The notes under the pieces were generated by a model, which was not told the origin of the DNA, did not search any database, and saw only the letters and a program-made list of their open reading frames with translations. Of a stretch of 64,000 bases of DNA, positions 51,293 through 58,854 are shown piece by piece. This DNA is from Olsenella urininfantis. GTDB lineage: Bacteria > Actinomycetota > Coriobacteriia > Coriobacteriales > Atopobiaceae. Position numbers and translations under genes: made by a program. Position 1 is the stretch's first letter. Every line of letters starts with the position of its first letter. The DNA lies in NCBI RefSeq assembly GCF_900155635.1, contig NZ_LT732540.1:277661-341660 (forward strand). The letters run 5' to 3'.

Positions 51293-51532
51293 ATGTTGTG
51301 GTCGCTTATCGTAGGTGCAATCATTGGTGTTATAGCCGGTGCCATTACAAGCAAAGGCAAGTCGATGGGCATTATCGCCGATATCATTGCCGGTCTTGTT
51401 GGTTCCGCGGTCGGTCAAGCTCTGTTTGGCACGTGGGGTCCGACCATGGCCGGTATGGCATTGATTCCGTCCATTCTCGGTGCGGTCATCGTGGTTGCCG
51501 TCGCTTCATTCTTTATAGCAAAATCAGCGTAG
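51293..51532 (+). CDS. GlsB/YeaQ/YmgE family stress membrane protein
   Basis: A 79-residue protein with three transmembrane helices and glycine-rich turns (IVGAIIGVIAGAITSKGKSM, IIAGLVGSAVGQALFGTWGP), typical of the transglycosylase-associated family. ATG 51293 is nine bases after AAGGAG. Divergent from the CsbD-like gene across a 107-bp gap. Confidence 0.85.
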   Translation: MLWSLIVGAIIGVIAGAITSKGKSMGIIADIIAGLVGSAVGQALFGTWGPTMAGMALIPSILGAVIVVAVASFFIAKSA

Positions 51533-51591
51533 CCGCATTGGCCTGCGCAAGGTGAGCTGTTGAGTTCAGTGCGGGCTGCAAGCGCGTAATG

Positions 51592-52534
51592 TGGCCCGCT
51601 TAAGCTGGACACGGTTTTGACATTCGGGAGTGAACCCGCACAATGTGCCTGGTAGACCCGGGAAACGCTGAGGTCCCGGTCGCAAGGCAGTGCCAGCTGC
51701 TGGGGATCCCCAGGTCGAGCTACTGCTACAGGCCCAGGAGGCGCCGGTGCTCCCTGGAGGGAGACGAGCGCGAGCGCGCCATGCGCGTTATCGACGAGGT
51801 GCACCTCGAGATGCCCTATGCCGGCGCGCGCAAGACCCGCGTCAATCTCGCCGCCGCACGGGCGGCGAGATTGACGTGTCGCGCCGCTGCGCGGCGGGCC
51901 TGATGGAGGAGATGAACGTGCGGCCGGTGTACCCGAAGTCCAACCTGTCCAAGCCGGCCAAGAAGGCGCTCAAGCATCCCTATCTGCTGAAGAACAAGCC
52001 CATGCGCTTCCCCAACCAGGTGCGGAGCATAGACATCACCTACATCCCGACCGGGAGGGCGCATATGTACCTGACCTGCGTGATCGACTGGTGCTCCCGC
52101 CTCGTCGTCGCCTGGCGGCTCGCTGACGACATGGGCGCCGCTGGCGTGTGCGCCTGCGTGGAGGCAGCTTTCGCGGAGCACGGGACGCCCTCCATCCTCA
52201 ACTCCGCTGCCTACGAGGGGCTGCTTGCGTCCAACCACGTGCTCCAGGGCATGGACGGCAAGGCCCGCTGGGTCGACAACGTGATCGTGGAGAGGTGGTT
52301 CCGCAGCCTCAAGAGCGAGTGCGTGAGGGTCGGCGAGTACGAGACGCCGGCCGTGCTCCGCAGGCTCGTCGCGGGCTACGTCGAGCAGTACAACGGCGCC
52401 CGCCCGCACCAGTCGCTGGACTACGACACGCCGTCCGAGTGGTACTATGCGGGGCTGATGGCCGCCTAGACGGCCGCATTGTAGGACGCGAGCTCACTTT
52501 CGACCCAAGATTTCGTGTCCAAACAAGCGGGCCA
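51592..52534 (+). mobile_element. Defective IS3-family insertion sequence
   Basis: Imperfect terminal inverted repeats are TGGCCCGCTTAAGCTGGACA at the left (from 51592) and the complement of TGTCCAAACAAGCGGGCCA at the right (to 52534). At 943 bp it is shorter than a complete IS3 element (~1.3-1.5 kb); no orfA is present. No clear target duplication is seen. Confidence 0.75.
51643..52469 (+). pseudogene. IS3-family transposase (OrfB), disrupted
   Basis: The N-terminal part (LLGIPRSSYCYRPRRRR, MPYAGARKTR) is in one frame; from the hairpin at 51840-51875 the protein continues in another (CAAGLMEEMNVRPVYPKSNL). The DDE core has the first Asp (SIDITYIP) and the Glu (VERWFRSLKSE), but the segment normally reading NSDQGSQFTSAAY is NSAAY, losing the second catalytic Asp. 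It cannot transpose by itself. Confidence 0.8.
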
Positions 52535-52641
52535 CTTTACTCGAAACAGATTACTGGGATTGCTCCGCGACTGTTCACCGTCTCCATCCAGACCTCGTCA
52601 CCGAGCTCGATATCAGCCACGGGCACATCGACCGCGTCCAG

Positions 52642-53025
52642 TTACTCGCCGAGCTGCTCGTTCTCGGGCATCGCGTCGTCGAAAGCGCGGAGCATCTCGT
52701 CGAAGTCGTACTCGTCTTGCTCGGTGAAGCTGTCGTAGAGTCCTTCACGGCCGACGATCCCCCAGTCGTCGATGACATAAATGCCGTTGTCGCCTGGGTC
52801 GCTTAACCTCACGAACCGGTCGATGCCCAGAGACAGGCCGCCACCGAAGAAGTTGCCCATTACCTGACAGATTCGCGCCCATCCGTAGCAGTCTGCGCTC
52901 GGTGGGCGGTAGCCTTGCAGTTCGCAGTACCTGAGCAGTGGCGCGACCGTGTCCCGGCCTCCGTTCCAGTGCAGGTAGACGCCGATTTCGTGCTCCTTCG
53001 TGGTTATGACTGCCCTGTTTCCCAT
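52642..53025 (-). CDS. Conserved mobile-element cargo protein of unknown function
   Basis: 127 residues starting MGNRAVITTKEHEIGVYLHW, with DCYGWARICQVMGNFFGG and VIDDWGIVGRE. I recognise the pattern from integrative elements of gut bacteria but know no function. Coding-like sequence continues in frame past the TAA (LDAVDVPVADIELGDEVWME) for ~35 codons, so the stop may be a nonsense mutation. Its leader (53106-53185) matches that of the YraN-like gene. Confidence 0.65.
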   Translation of the reverse strand: MGNRAVITTKEHEIGVYLHWNGGRDTVAPLLRYCELQGYRPPSADCYGWARICQVMGNFFGGGLSLGIDRFVRLSDPGDNGIYVIDDWGIVGREGLYDSFTEQDEYDFDEMLRAFDDAMPENEQLGE

Positions 53026-53105
53026 GATTGACCTTTTAAGCTCGTGGGACGCCCCTTTGGCGTTTCCCGTGGGCCGGGCTGTGCCGGTGGCCAGCGCGGC
53101 TGCAA

Positions 53106-53185
53106 GGGAGGAAGCAAAATCTGTAAGGGCATGAGTTTTCGCTTGTAGACGTGCTATGTGAAGCGAAAAGTTTTTGCGGCCCTTG
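53106..53185 (-). promoter_or_regulatory. Shared cargo leader, copy A
   Basis: Exactly 81 bp upstream of the 53025 start. Shares GGGAGGAAGCAAAA and GCGAAAAGTTTTTGCGGCCC (plus-strand reading) with copy B. GTTTTCGCTT and AAGCGAAAAG form a 9-10 bp hairpin. Confidence 0.65.
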
Positions 53186-53698
53186 TTGCCGTGCGGGCTT
53201 TCCGGCGATTCTGCCTAGGGTGAGGGGAGCGTCGTTGGGGCGTCTCGCGCGTGGAGGCCTGTTGGGAACAGCTGCGTCGATAAGAGGGGTGTAGCCTATG
53301 CGTCGGCATTGCTGGTGTAGGCAATGGGCCAGTGACCTTCGTTTGCTCAGAGGCGTCGCACTTCAGGCGTCGTGACCGTGCTGAATGGGGCCAAAAGGCT
53401 CCTGGAATGCCTGTAATCCGTGAAAGTCGGCCTGTGTTCGGGTATTGAAGTCGAAACAATGTGAACAAGGGGGCTCATATGCAGCTCAGCGGTAGACCCT
53501 TCGGGCTGTAAATGGGACAGGCACCGCAGATATCCCTGAGAGTGATAACCGGAGCTCCGAAAATGGTCCTACCACGGATTGCGCGCTCGAAGGGTCGTTT
53601 TGGAGGCGGCTACCAGCCTAGGTGAGACCGCACGAGGGATGCCGGTATTCCGTCTACGAGGATTTCGTTCACGCGAGAACGGGCTTCTGTGACAGTGC
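53186..53698. other. Non-coding stretch between cargo genes
   Basis: No coding region with a ribosome-binding site is visible on either strand; probably upstream sequence of the cargo gene ending at 52642 and decayed element DNA. Confidence 0.5.
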
Positions 53699-53965
53699 TT
53701 AGCCCCATGCAATCATTCCGTGGTCGGAGAGTTCTCCATTCACAATCATGTCGGCGATCTTCCCAACCATATGGCCGAGATAAACCCCATGACGATCATT
53801 CGGCGCGAGCGTTCTGGATATCAAGTCCCCCGTAGCTGCATCAGAGACAACTGTCCCGAAATAAGGCCCGTCCTCTGGGTAGTAGCCATAAGAGGTCGAA
53901 CCGCTATCATGACCTCTTAGCTTGTATGTCAGCATGGAATCAGCTCTCTCCGTCGAGCCACTCAT
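53699..53965 (-). CDS. Small cargo protein of unknown function
   Basis: 88 residues; the body LTYKLRGHDSGSTSYGYYPE, GPYFGTVVSDAATGDLI and GHMVGKIADMIVNGELSDHG has no family I can name. ATG 53965 has AAGGAG six bases upstream, and that site is locked in the hairpin at 53967-54000. It sits among cargo genes on the same strand. Confidence 0.6.
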   Translation of the reverse strand: MSGSTERADSMLTYKLRGHDSGSTSYGYYPEDGPYFGTVVSDAATGDLISRTLAPNDRHGVYLGHMVGKIADMIVNGELSDHGMIAWG

Positions 53966-53966
53966 C

Positions 53967-54000
53967 TAACTCCTTGGGGTAATTGTATCCCCAGGAGTTA
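53967..54000 (-). promoter_or_regulatory. Hairpin that sequesters the ribosome-binding site
   Basis: On the minus strand TAACTCCT-GGGG pairs with CCCC-A-AGGAGTTA, twelve base pairs with one bulge; the 3' arm contains the AAGGAG of the 53965 start. The loop holds TACAAT, so a -10 box reading is also possible. Confidence 0.6.
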
Positions 54001-54146
54001 CAAAATCTCGCTCAATCATGCATGAGCCTATGCGGCTTTGTCGAGCATGGTTGAGCTAATAGCGTCACCGTCACGATGTGCCGATGCGAACAAAAACAAA
54101 TCCCGAGTCCTTGCGGGCCCGGGGTCGCGTAAGCGTCGTGGGGAGG

Positions 54147-54500
54147 TCACTCCACGGCGCAGAGCGCGTTACGGTGATGGCGGAGGGACGCCCGGGTTTC
54201 GCCGGTCACAATCAGGCTCACGACGTCGAACCGGATCGTGCATTCGCCGCTCTCGGGATGGTCGGTCAGGTAGGCTATCGCCAGCCGCTCGTTCGCCTTG
54301 CGGTCGACGGCCTCGTCGGGAAATCCCTCGCCGTCGTTCATGCGGGCCAGGCAGGTGACGAAGACAAGGTTGTCGTCGTTTCTAGCGACGAAGTCGACGC
54401 TCTCATCGCCGTAGGTCCAGTTCTTTTCGAGGATCTCGAACCCCCTTCGCGTCAAGAACGCGCCTGTTGCCCTCATTGCCTTGTCCCTGAGTGCTTCCAT
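54147..54500 (-). CDS. YraN/UPF0102-like protein with altered active site
   Basis: 117 residues: AFLTRRGFEILEKNWTYGDE, SVDFVARNDDNLVFVTCLAR and IRFDVVSLIV follow the YraN (Holliday-junction-resolvase-like) fold. The family motif EIDxxA...VFVEVK reads SVDFVA...VFVTCL, so the Glu and Lys of the nuclease centre are missing. Common cargo in coriobacterial integrative elements. ATG 54500 has AAAGGAGG nine bases upstream. Confidence 0.75.
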   Translation of the reverse strand: MEALRDKAMRATGAFLTRRGFEILEKNWTYGDESVDFVARNDDNLVFVTCLARMNDGEGFPDEAVDRKANERLAIAYLTDHPESGECTIRFDVVSLIVTGETRASLRHHRNALCAVE

Positions 54501-54580
54501 GATTGGCCTCCTTTGGTTTCGGTCCGCCCCCGTGGCGAACCTTGTGGCTCGCAAGCCGCCGCGGTTTACGGAGGGCGCAG

Positions 54581-54659
54581 GGGAGGAAGCAAAAGCCGGA
54601 GGGCTTGAGTTTTCGGTCATAGAGTTGGAACGGCCAGCGAAAAGTTTTTGCGGCCCTTG
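54581..54659 (-). promoter_or_regulatory. Shared cargo leader, copy B
   Basis: Exactly 81 bp upstream of the 54500 start, with the same GGGAGGAAGCAAAA and CGAAAAGTTTTTGCGGCCCT blocks as copy A and a similar GTTTTCG/CGAAAA hairpin. Confidence 0.65.
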
Positions 54660-55019
54660 CGCCCGTAGGGGTTCGCGGCGAGTCTGCGAAAGTCCAAGGA
54701 AAGCCCTGGGTGGGACGTGGCAGGGAGGCCATTTGGATGCAGGGCATGGCGAACGAGAGCAGTCCCAATGTTCTTGCTGCGTAGGAGGTCCATGCGATTA
54801 GACACTGGAGCCTTGTCATCGCGAGCGATATCGTCCGGGGAGGTGACGCTCACCACCCTTGCCCACCGCGCCGGACGGCTACGGGCTATGTAGGGGCCCT
54901 CCGCCGTCCGTCGCGGTGGAAAGCGTGGAGAGCGCGTTTCCCACTACCGGCCAGACCAGATTGGCTACATGAACTTGAAGGCGGCCTTCGCCACGAGCCT
55001 GGTTGCCTTGAAAATCGCC
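54660..55019. other. Non-coding stretch before the integrase remnant
   Basis: No gene is supported on either strand; likely the upstream region of the YraN-like gene and element debris. Confidence 0.5.
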
Positions 55020-55552
55020 CTAAGCACGCGCATGATCCGCCTCCCTCTTCTCGGCTTCCGCGAGCATGGCCCGCAGCTGCTCCACGGTGAAGGTGAGCCC
55101 GCTTGCATTGGCCGCGACAGGCGTCTCAGGCTCGTTAAAGCCCATGGCGCTCATGTCTATGTCGAAGCTCTCGTCAACCTTGCCGACGGCGGCTCGCTTG
55201 GCCTCAGGGTCAACGTCGGCGTAGATGTCGAGTGTCATCGACACGCTGGCGTGCCCCAGATAGCTCGCCACTGTGCGCACGTCGCAGCCGTTGCCGATCA
55301 TCATGGTCGCGAATGTGTGGCGAAGGTCGTGGAAGGTGCAGTCGAAGCCGTTCATCTTGCAGAAGGCGGAGAAGTCCTTGCCGAGTTGCGTGGGGTTGTA
55401 TGGGCGGCTCTTCTCCTCCTGCGTGCCCAGTATGTAGGGGTTGCTGAAGGGAAGCGCGAACTCGTTGGTGACGCGCACGGCGTCTGCCCGCACCAGGCGC
55501 AGCATGTCGAAGGTGCGCCGGGTGAGGGGAATCGTCCTCAGCGAGCTTGAGG
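55020..55552 (-). pseudogene. Tyrosine recombinase (phage/ICE integrase), C-terminal half
   Basis: Catalytic-domain motifs are present: HDLRHTFATMM (H-x-x-R), GHASVSMTLDIYA with the nucleophilic Tyr, and a preceding KTSSSLRTIPLTRRTFDML. In frame upstream the sequence meets a TAG at about 55,550, next to a terminator, so the N-terminal arm- and core-binding domains are lost. It is probably the remains of the element that brought in the 51-55 kb cargo genes. Confidence 0.8.
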
Positions 55553-55595
55553 TCTTCTACTCCTTCACGTAAAAGCCTCCGTGACCATGACGGTG

Positions 55596-55620
55596 AAAGC
55601 CTCCTTCGGGAGGCTTTTTC
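55596..55620. terminator. Bidirectional terminator
   Basis: AAAGCCTCC-TTCG-GGAGGCTTT, followed by TTC; the A/T flanks allow use on both strands. Confidence 0.85.
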
Positions 55621-55644
55621 TTACCCTTCGCGGATGCCGCTCCC

Positions 55645-55742
55645 GTAATACCGTCAGCCAGCGACGGCGCTACGGCCCAAAAAGCCCGATTCTGGAGAAA
55701 AGGCCCCGTAAGCCCGTCAGTTGGTGGCGGTATTACGGGGCC
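55645..55742. repeat. Two CCGTCA-type dyads
   Basis: GTAATACCGTC/GACGGCGCTAC (55645-55673) and GGCCCCGTAA/TTACGGGGCC (55702-55742, inner CCGTCA...TGGCGG) belong to the same palindrome style as 28519 and 29704. Confidence 0.65.
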
Positions 55743-55833
55743 CATTCCAGGCCGTCAGCCAGAGCGAAGACCCTACAGTAAAATGGTGCTGTCACTAGGC
55801 ATGTTTGCCACGCCGGCAGAAAGGGAAGCTCCC

Positions 55834-56679
55834 ATGGCACTGTTCGACATGACCTCATCGCACCCCACCACCTCGGGCGGCTCTTCCTTCGAGGTCAGGG
55901 GCCTCGAGACGGATGACCGGCCCGTCATCCAGCGTCTCGGCCGCTTCAGCGTCATCGAATACAGGCGCGACCTCTCGGTTGCGCCCGACAACGTCGTCCC
56001 CGAGTACTTCATGTCAAAGATGGGCGTCCGCCGGCGCCAGACGGTCATCGACCTCGACCAAAGCGCTCCCGTCGTCCTTCAGGCCGGCGCCATGCAGTGG
56101 ATGGTTGGCCCCATCGAGGCGACCACGGGCATCAAGGGCGTGGGAGACTTCCTCGGCAAGACGCTCCGCGGGGCCGTGACCAGCGAATCTGCCGTGAAGC
56201 CCGAGTACGTCGGCCAGGGGACCATTGTTCTCGAGCCCACCTACAAGCACGTCATCCTCGTTGACGTCGCCGACTGGGGCCCCGAGGGCGTTGCGCTGGA
56301 GGACGGCATGTTCCTCGCGTGCGACGGGTCGGTCGAGCAGCGCCTCGTCTCTCGCTCTACGGTCTCCTCGGCCCTCGGCGGGGGAGAGGGCCTCTTCAAC
56401 CTTGCCCTGCGTGGAACCGGCGTTGCCGCCCTGGAGAGCAACGTGCCTCTCGGCGAGCTGGTCGAGGTCAATCTGGTCGATGACACCCTCAAGGTGGACG
56501 GCCCCCTGGCGGTCATGTGGTCGGCGGGCCTGAAGTTCACCGTCGAGCGCTCAAGCAAGTCGCTCATGGGCTCCGCCGTCACGGGAGAGGGCCTGGTCAA
56601 CGTCTTCAGGGGTACGGGCAGGGTGCTGATGAGCCCTGTGGCGCCCACCTGGTCGCTGGCCGCGGCGACCCACTCCTGA
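55834..56679 (+). CDS. AIM24 family protein
   Basis: 281 residues of the TIGR00266/AIM24 beta-rich fold, e.g. VVLQAGAMQWMVGPIEATTG, GTIVLEPTYKHVILVDV, GMFLACDGSVEQRLV and GEGLVNVFRGTGRVL. The bacterial function is unknown. ATG 55834 follows AAAGGGAAGC; an ATG at 55783 would add 17 residues. It is bounded by dyads on both sides, so it is transcribed alone. Confidence 0.83.
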   Translation: MALFDMTSSHPTTSGGSSFEVRGLETDDRPVIQRLGRFSVIEYRRDLSVAPDNVVPEYFMSKMGVRRRQTVIDLDQSAPVVLQAGAMQWMVGPIEATTGIKGVGDFLGKTLRGAVTSESAVKPEYVGQGTIVLEPTYKHVILVDVADWGPEGVALEDGMFLACDGSVEQRLVSRSTVSSALGGGEGLFNLALRGTGVAALESNVPLGELVEVNLVDDTLKVDGPLAVMWSAGLKFTVERSSKSLMGSAVTGEGLVNVFRGTGRVLMSPVAPTWSLAAATHS

Positions 56680-56686
56680 TTCTTCT

Positions 56687-56721
56687 GCCGTTAGGCCGTC
56701 ACCAGCAGACGGCCTAACGGC
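56687..56721. terminator. 14-bp perfect dyad after the AIM24 gene
   Basis: GCCGTTAGGCCGTC pairs with GACGGCCTAACGGC around ACCAGCA, a member of the CCGTC dyad family. Confidence 0.75.
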
Positions 56722-56740
56722 ACGAATCATCCCAAGTCAC

Positions 56741-56787
56741 AAAAAAGGCCCCGCAACGCCGCCACCAATTGACGGTATCGCGGGGGC
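56741..56787 (-). terminator. Terminator of the LPQTG protein gene
   Basis: On the minus strand a GCCCCCGC...GCGGGGCC stem with the inner CCGTCA/TGGCGG-type core is followed by TTTTTTG. Confidence 0.85.
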
Positions 56788-56825
56788 TCATAAGTCAAGA
56801 GCTTGTGGTGGAATCCCTCAGGAGG

Positions 56826-58574
56826 CTAGTCCCTGCGGATCCTCCGGGAGACGAGACCTCCTCCCAACCCAAAGAGGCCGAGAGCCGCAGATGCCGCCAT
56901 GGGCAGGGCCTCCTCGCCCGTCTGGGGCAGGGCCTGCCGTCGCACCTTGGTCTCGGTCGACGTCACGGTCTGCTTGGGTGCCTCGCCGCCCGCGGGCGCG
57001 TAGGCCTCGCGCGTGTCGGTGCCCCTCTCGTACTTGATGTCAAGGTCGCCGTTCCTCTCGGCGGTGAAGAGGATGAACGTCCTGCCGTCGGATCCGGTGA
57101 ACGCGCGCACCTTGCCAAGCGTCCCGTCGTCCGAGGCATAGAAGAAGGTGGTGGGGACATAGCCATCGAACTTCTTGATGGTCTCGAGGTCATCGAGGTA
57201 GATCCTCTGCTCAGATCCTGGGAGCACCCCCTCGATCACCTTCTTTACCTGGTCGCCGTCCTTCGTGAAGTAGCTGTCTATCAGCTCGGAGGGGACGTTG
57301 TCCGCATGGTGCCGGTACCTGATGGTCATGGTGTAGGCGCTGGCGGGGTCAAGGTCGCGCTGCACGAGGCCCTGCCGCGCCGTACGCAAAGCCTCCTGCG
57401 CCCTCGCTACGTCCTGCTCGCTGGGATATGCGCTGTTCAGAATGTCCTGGACCTGGGAAAGCGCGTCGTAGAAGGCCTTGCCGCTGTTGGGTTCCCAGCC
57501 CCTGCCCGCATCGGGAGACAGGCTGAGCGCCTCGTCGAATGCCTTGCGCAGGGTGCTGGTGTCTGTGGGCTTCCTGTCAACGATGGAGAGGGCGTCGGTC
57601 AGCTCGCCGAGCCTCTTGGCGCTGGTGTCGAAGTCTCGCTGGGTGTGCAGGCCGCCGCCATGCCTGGGCCCCACGATGAACGTGAGGTCGGGGGTGTCCA
57701 CCAGCTTCTTTGCCCTCAGGTACTCGCTGTAGAAGCGGTTGTAGCCCTCAAGCTCCCAGCCCTTGCCCTGGGCCGCGAGCTCCGGGATGCGTCCGATGGC
57801 CTCGTCTGCCCGGGCGATGGCCGCCTGCAGGGGCCCTCGGTCGAAGGGCAGGGGGACAAGCTTGGCGAAGGCCTGGTTGAGGCTCTCGCGCTTGTCCGAG
57901 AGCTGCTGCTGGGTGACGTCCGTGTCCGGCTTGGCTGCCCTGGCGAGAAGGTCTTCGGCCTCCCTCATCTGCAGCTCGAACTCCGCCGAGCTCTCAGGGG
58001 TGATGAGCATCCCGGCGTTTTTGGCAGCCTCGTATTCCGCGCGGTGCTCGGCGAGGGCTCCGGCAAGTGGTGCCACATCAAGCTTCGACAGGCTGCTGGG
58101 AACTGCGAGGTCAAACTCCTCGCCCTGGAAGCTCAACTTGATCGTCTTTGCGTTCTTGTCCACGTAGACCGGCATGGATGACTTGAAGAGCGTCTTGTCG
58201 TAGGCCCCCACCCCGGGCTCTCCCGCCCACTCGAAGGCGGTCTTCATGTACTGGTTGGGTCTCATGAAGGTCGAGTCGGTATCGGTGACGTCCACATCCT
58301 GGCTGGTGTAGGGCATCTTGAGCTTGCCCCACACTTGGAGCTCAAGCTTGCCCGTGTGATCGGTTTCGCTGCTGGCGAAGACGTAGAGGTCGGCCTTGTC
58401 AGAGATCGTGGTGTGGGCGCCCTTCTCGCGGGCCTCGTCGAAGCTCACCTCGGATTCCGCCGCGTGGGCCAGCTGAATGCCGGGCGTCGCCTGCGGTAGG
58501 ATTCCGGGGAGGAGGCCAAGGGTGAGTCCAGCCGCGAGAGAGCCAGCCGCAATCATTCCAACGGTACGTTTCAT
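56826..58574 (-). CDS. Cell-wall-anchored surface protein (LPQTG sorting signal)
   Basis: 582 residues. A signal peptide (ending AHAAES) is followed by a ~120-residue beta-rich region, then helical FIVAR-like repeats (e.g. DKRESLNQAFAKLVPL, QEALRTARQGLVQR), a second globular region, and a classic sortase signal LPQTGEEALPMAA with a hydrophobic helix and RRIRRD tail. Sortase would link it to the cell wall. Ligand unknown. The ATG at 58574 has AAAGG ten bases upstream. Confidence 0.83.
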   Translation of the reverse strand: MKRTVGMIAAGSLAAGLTLGLLPGILPQATPGIQLAHAAESEVSFDEAREKGAHTTISDKADLYVFASSETDHTGKLELQVWGKLKMPYTSQDVDVTDTDSTFMRPNQYMKTAFEWAGEPGVGAYDKTLFKSSMPVYVDKNAKTIKLSFQGEEFDLAVPSSLSKLDVAPLAGALAEHRAEYEAAKNAGMLITPESSAEFELQMREAEDLLARAAKPDTDVTQQQLSDKRESLNQAFAKLVPLPFDRGPLQAAIARADEAIGRIPELAAQGKGWELEGYNRFYSEYLRAKKLVDTPDLTFIVGPRHGGGLHTQRDFDTSAKRLGELTDALSIVDRKPTDTSTLRKAFDEALSLSPDAGRGWEPNSGKAFYDALSQVQDILNSAYPSEQDVARAQEALRTARQGLVQRDLDPASAYTMTIRYRHHADNVPSELIDSYFTKDGDQVKKVIEGVLPGSEQRIYLDDLETIKKFDGYVPTTFFYASDDGTLGKVRAFTGSDGRTFILFTAERNGDLDIKYERGTDTREAYAPAGGEAPKQTVTSTETKVRRQALPQTGEEALPMAASAALGLFGLGGGLVSRRIRRD

Positions 58575-58854
58575 GCACGGGCACCTTTCAATAGTAAGCC
58601 TAAGTTAACTTGATGCACTCTAGCATAGAACTGGCGGGGAGGGGCGGAGGGCTTTGCCCGCCCACCCGGCCGACGGTCAGGAGGTCCTGAGGCATTGGAT
58701 GATGCTATAGGTTATTCATAATACATAGTTTGTATTTTATAATGTATTACTATTAAAATGCTCGTTTAGTGCGGTCTCGTAGCATGCTATATAATCAAAT
58801 TCGTATTATGCTGTCTATTATGTATAAATCGTATTGAAGGGAGACAACAAGCTC
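58575..58854. promoter_or_regulatory. AT-rich divergent promoter region of two surface proteins
   Basis: From 58690 to 58835 the sequence is strongly AT-rich, unlike the genome around it. TATAAT at 58790-58795 suits the plus-strand gene. AAGTTAACTT at 58602-58611 is a perfect 10-bp palindrome next to the minus-strand start and may bind a regulator. Confidence 0.5.

Noticed and set aside
53154..53468. 104-codon minus-strand open frame
   Set aside because: It runs through the shared leader A and has no ribosome-binding site or recognisable domain.
56769..58181. 470-codon plus-strand open frame opposite the LPQTG protein
   Set aside because: The minus-strand protein has signal peptide, repeats and sorting signal; the plus frame has none of these and crosses its terminator.
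58602..58611. DtxR/IdeR iron box upstream of the LPQTG protein
   Set aside because: AAGTTAACTT is a perfect palindrome but lacks the TAGGTTAG/CTAACCTA pattern of iron boxes, so I only report it as a palindrome.
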